In this document: positions 59,943 through 64,000 of the stretch, one piece after another
Layout: each line of letters begins with the position of its first letter
Position numbering within the stretch: the first letter of the stretch is position 1
Assembly (NCBI GenBank): GCA_028829895.1
Contig: CM054179.1
Span: forward strand, 51,409,391 to 51,473,390
Direction of reading: 5' to 3'
Source of the DNA: Sinotaia quadrata
Taxonomy: Eukaryota; Mollusca; Gastropoda; Architaenioglossa; Viviparidae
DNA: 64,000 bases
The notes under the pieces: generated by a model
Told to the model about the DNA's origin: nothing
The model's input: the letters and a program-made list of their open reading frames with translations, nothing else
The model's database searches: none
Made by a program: the position numbers and the translations under genes

Positions 59943-60235
59943 GTGCACAATATGCAAACTACCATATTCGATTGAAAAGTTTGCTTTAAAAGTTGCAAGT
60001 TCGAGTGTGAGCCCATTTACATCATATATTTTAATATTTAAGAACTGTCTTCTTTGATTCGTTAGATTGCGCAGGGTGGGTGCAGGATGCCTACTTTTAT
60101 CGAATGTTTAAATATTGCAATAACTCTCCATTTAATTTGTTGTGAGTTTGTCCGTGTGCTTGCACAGGATGTACATGTATTTTATTACTGCATTGTAAAA
60201 GAAAAAAGATGATGAATTTTGTAATTATTTGCACC
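59943..60235. other. Short single-copy spacer
   Basis: Nothing recognised. Confidence 0.5.
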
Positions 60236-60239
60236 TCTT

Positions 60240-60485
60240 CTATTCTGTCCTTCGCATTAGTTATACTTGTACACTGCTGTATATAGAATTTATATTCGTA
60301 CACTTCCATAAACAGTATACCTGTACATTATCCTATGCGATATTTATACTTCTACACTATCTTACACTGTTATACTTGTACATTTTATACTTGTACACTG
60401 TCTTACACATTATTTATACTTGTATACTGCTCTATACAGAATTTATACCTGTACACTGCCCTATACAATATTTATAACCTAAGCA
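60240..60485. repeat. Degenerate ~27-35 bp array
   Basis: Recurring theme: tttatacttgtacactg and ctatacaga. Frames of 70-82 codons over it are repeat translations. Confidence 0.85.
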
Positions 60486-60624
60486 CGGTGTATTTCAATA
60501 TCGTTGCGCTGTTTAATTTGCTGAAAGGTAAAAACAAGTACGAGTAATAAATTGCCTGAATACCGACTTTATTTAAGTATTTTGAGGGCTCACAGGTGGC
60601 ACAACGATACAGCAAGACAAAAAA

Positions 60625-61160
60625 TAACTAAGCTAAGGAACAACAAACAAGCAAAAATAACTAAGCTAAGGAACAACAAACAAGCAAAAATAACTAAGCT
60701 AAGGAACAACAAACAAGCAAAAATAATTAAGCTAAGGAACAACAAACAAACAAAAATAACTGAGCTCAAGAACAACAAACAAAAATAACTGAGCTCAAGA
60801 ACAACAAACAAAAATAACTGAGCTCAAGAACAACAAACAAAAATAACTAAGCTCTGGAACAACAACAAAAACAAACAACTAAGCTCGGGAACAACAAACA
60901 AACAAAAATAACTAAGCTCAGGAACAACAACAACAAAAACAACTAAGCTCAGGAACAACAAACAAACAAAAATAACTAAGCTCAGGAACAACAACAACAA
61001 AAACAACTAAGCTCAGGAACAACAAACAAACAAAAATAACTAAGCTAAGGAACAACAACAAACAAAAATAACTAAGCTCAGGAACAACAAACAAGCAAAA
61101 ATAACTAAGCTAAGAAGCAACAACAAAAATAACTAAGCTAAGAACAACAAACAAACAAAC
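60625..61160. repeat. 33-bp and shorter A/C-rich minisatellite, ~18 copies
   Basis: Units: aaaaataactaagctaagga then acaacaaacaagc. Variants differ in caa number (caacaacaa) and in aagctaag, aagctcag or gagctcaa. Early units are uniform 33-mers; later ones vary in length through caa slippage. Confidence 0.95.
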
Positions 61161-61164
61161 ATGA

Positions 61165-61640
61165 AAAATATGATATTTGCGGTGACCTTATCGCTAAGTA
61201 GCTATTCATTAGTCTTGCAGCGTGTAACCCGTAGGAAAGAATGAAAAGATGGGGCCCGTTTGCTACAGGCAGCAATGATTCCCTGACTGCTCAAAAAAAT
61301 CTCAAAGATTACAGTGTAAACCCCAAAAGATTTCATTCTAACTCTTTATTCTCCCTATAGATGGCATTTACAAATCTTTCCCTCATACCAGCTTTTATAA
61401 GCTTACATATGTCTATGAAATTTGTATACTTAGAAGTGCAGTTAGAATACAAAATCCATAGGAAATCCACAGTGAGATACAAGCTTATTTGCTGCCTCCG
61501 TGCTGAGTTTGAATTACAATTGCGATAGTGAGAAACGGGCGTTGTCCTAGAGATGAGACAATGAAAGCAAACATGATGAAAATTTATACAGCACTGATAG
61601 ATAACCTATCATGTCAGCTTGGTGAGTTCGGTCATTAAAC
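61165..61640. other. Single-copy DNA, no gene seen
   Basis: Nothing recognised. Confidence 0.55.
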
Positions 61641-61644
61641 ACAA

Positions 61645-63035
61645 TCTTAGTTTTTGCCAGCATATTAACCATTTTAGTGATTTCAAGCACTAAAGACTTC
61701 TTTGGTTTCCAATATTAATCACCTTATTGACTCCCAGCTTTAATCATTTGGGGATTTCCAACAAGTAATCATCTTGGTAATCTCCATCATTAAAGACCCT
61801 GTTGACTGGAAGCGTTAATTACCATGGTGACCAAGCATTTTAGTCATTTTAATGACTACCAACATTATTTACTTTAGTGACTTCCAATATTCATCACTTT
61901 GGTAATATCCAACATTAATCGCATTGTGATTTCCAGTATTAATCACTTTGGTGATTTGGTGATTTTCGGCATTGATCAACTTGATGATTTTCAGGAATTG
62001 ATCACCATATTGATGGCACTGTTAATCATCACTGTCATTTACGGCATTGATTTCTAGCAATTAAAATAATAAATAAACCACATGAATCACCTTAGTGATT
62101 TTCAGCATTAATCACCCTGGCAGCAGCCAGCATATAACACCTCGGTGACTATCAGCATTAATAAACCTTGGTGATTTCAAGCATCCAACATCTTGGTGAC
62201 TGACAGCATTATAAACCTTGATAATTACACCTTAGCGGTTTCAAGCATTAAACACATTGATGATTTTCAACATTAAACACTTGGTAACAGGCAATTTTAA
62301 ATACATAAACAATTTTAAGCATTCACACCTTAGTAGCACACAGCATTAAACATCTTGATGACTGGCAGCATTAAAGACTTTGGTAATTTCCCGCGTGAAC
62401 ACTTTGGGGACGAGCAGAATTGAAAACCTTGGTGACTGACACCATTAAAGATTTTGGTTATTTCAGGCATAAGTGACTCACAGCAATAAGTACTAGTGAC
62501 TGGCAACATTAAAGACCTACGTGACTTCTAGCATTAAACACCTTGGTGACTGCAACATAAAACACCTTGGTGACTGCAACATAAAACACCTTGGTGATTG
62601 GCAACATAAAACACCTTGGTGATTGGCAACATAAAACACTTTGATGACTGGCAACATCAAACACTTTGATGAGTGGAAACATAAAATACCTTGACGACTG
62701 GCAACATAAAACACCTTGGTGACTGGCAACATAAAACATCTTGGTGACTGGCAACATAAAACACCTTGGTGACTGCAACATAAAACACCTTGGTGACTGC
62801 AGCATAAAACACCTTGGTGACTGCAGCATAAAACACCTTGGAGACGCATTAAAAAGAACGCCTTGGTGACTGGCAGCATAAAATGCTTTGGTGTCTGGTA
62901 GCTTCAAACTCCTTGATGACTTCCAGTATAAAATAGCTTGGTAACTTCCAACTTTAAACAACTTGGTGACTTGTCAGTTTTAAAAATCTTGCTGTCTTCC
63001 ACATTAAAGACTGTGGCGATTCCCAGTATTATATT
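61645..63035. repeat. 1.4-kb degenerate ~24-27 bp array with a homogenised core
   Basis: Units: caccttggtgactggcaaca then taaaa. Flanks (61645-62500 and 62880-63035) are highly diverged; the core (62540-62880) is nearly uniform. The minus-strand 120- and 150-codon Cys/Phe-rich frames are translations of the core. Confidence 0.93.
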
Positions 63036-63555
63036 ATCGGAGACACAGGGGTAATCTATATCTGGAATTGGCTTTTCTTTGTGTTTCTTTTTCTTTCTTT
63101 ATCGCTAGTCTGTAATCTTCGCAAAATTTGCACCTCAAAATAGTGACGGGTTGGGGGGGGGGGAGAACGACAGTCTAAGGGACATAACTGTTGTATTTTT
63201 CGACAGCAAATATTGTGTCCCTTGTATTTTTTCAAATTATTATACATTCTTCTTTAATTTCTTATTCTATAAACGTGTAATTATGTTATCTCTGTCCCCG
63301 CGCAAGGATTCCTGTGACAGTTATTTGAAATATGCAACTGCTATGTGTGATGTGATGTGATGTGAAAAAGCCACAAGAATATTGCTACCAGCAAAGTTTG
63401 GGTGGATTTTTCCAGTTTAAGTGGTTGTTCGGAGGTTTAGAATTCAGCAAATGAATCTGGAGTATAATGTATATAAATTATTACTTGAAATGTGAGTCCC
63501 ATTGGAAGCTTAGATAGTAAATAAGTAAAAGGATATGGATGGGGATAGGCTCATC
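63036..63555. other. Single-copy DNA with a G run
   Basis: A G run of about nine is at 63154-63162. Two 63-69 codon frames on opposite strands are unrecognised. Confidence 0.5.
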
Positions 63556-63557
63556 CT

Positions 63558-63690
63558 GTTTTGAAATGTTAATGTGTACATAGCATTCAAGATCACAGAT
63601 AATCTGCAAAATAAATGTGTTTAGAAATTTTAATGTGTAAATTACATTCAATGTCACATATAATCTGCAAAATAAATGTGTTTAGATGCA
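63558..63690. repeat. ~63-bp tandem duplication
   Basis: Two copies share gaaatgttaatgtgtacat-like sequence and the identical block aatctgcaaaataaatgtgt then ttaga. Confidence 0.92.
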
Positions 63691-64000
63691 CTATGAAAGA
63701 GTGAGAAAGAAATACTGTTCAATCCAGTGTATAAAAAAATAAAGCATTGTGAAATTATCCTTTAAGGTGATATACAATTTTAGAGTAATCAGGCTTTTAA
63801 TATTGCTTTATGACATTCAAACTATGATTTATGGATGAATTTTTTTTAACCACAACAAAATATAAATTTATTATTATATAAAACGCATTCAAGCATTTCA
63901 ATGAGTCAACATTAATCATTTTATTTGATAATACTAACTTGTTATAACTTTGTAGTGAACACAAAAAGCACAATGTGACTGGAAATGAATTAAGATGACC
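63691..64000. other. AT-rich single-copy end of the window
   Basis: No gene or repeat seen. Confidence 0.55.

Noticed and set aside
62509..62961. 150-codon Cys/Phe-rich repeat frame on the minus strand
   Set aside because: Follows the homogeneous core of a ~24-bp array; length changes outside the core destroy the frame.

Overview
This window reads as intergenic or deep-intronic DNA from an animal nuclear genome. It is AT-rich with long (TG)n, (GATA)n, (AAT)n and (CT)n tracts, dozens of unrelated minisatellites, decayed non-LTR retrotransposon tails and no dense reading frames. The non-LTR type and the minisatellite load would suit a mollusc or another lophotrochozoan, but that placement is an inference and not secure. 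I find no intact protein-coding gene, rRNA, tRNA, CRISPR array or bacterial-style operon. Nearly all open frames are either translations of tandem repeats, which stay open because the period is a multiple of three, or short chance frames.

Layout. 1-13000: about a dozen minisatellites (periods 28-70 bp), a perfect 98-bp inverted repeat at 3017-3233, a run of six evenly spaced CACGTG sites at 9541-9697, and two copies (7462, 11105) of a dispersed element called family A here. 13000-25000: mostly single-copy DNA with a CpG-rich patch (13040-13225), a third family A copy, a decayed THAP-like start at 18026, more arrays, and a GC-rich insert (21309-21537) that breaks an AT-rich array. 25000-33000: several arrays (55, 12, 56, 39 and 42 bp), a module with GA tracts, and a 314-bp segment bounded by perfect 29-bp inverted repeats (29682-29995). 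33000-45000: paired copies of dispersed families B, C and D, a 5'-truncated LINE on the minus strand (34389-35030), and about 2.5 kb of nearly continuous tandem DNA at 38165-41075. 45000-64000: further arrays (42, 51, 55, 34, 40 bp and others), two more family A copies, a LINE tail with TSD and a long (GATA)n tail (55526-56014), and candidate promoter patches near 51930 and 54302.

By hand count roughly a third of the window is tandemly repeated, in more than 45 loci whose units are mostly unrelated in sequence. No genes here can be said to work together. The interest lies in how the DNA is organised: how so many independent arrays arose, how mobile elements sit at or in their edges, and which few single-copy patches might be exons or promoters of genes outside the window.
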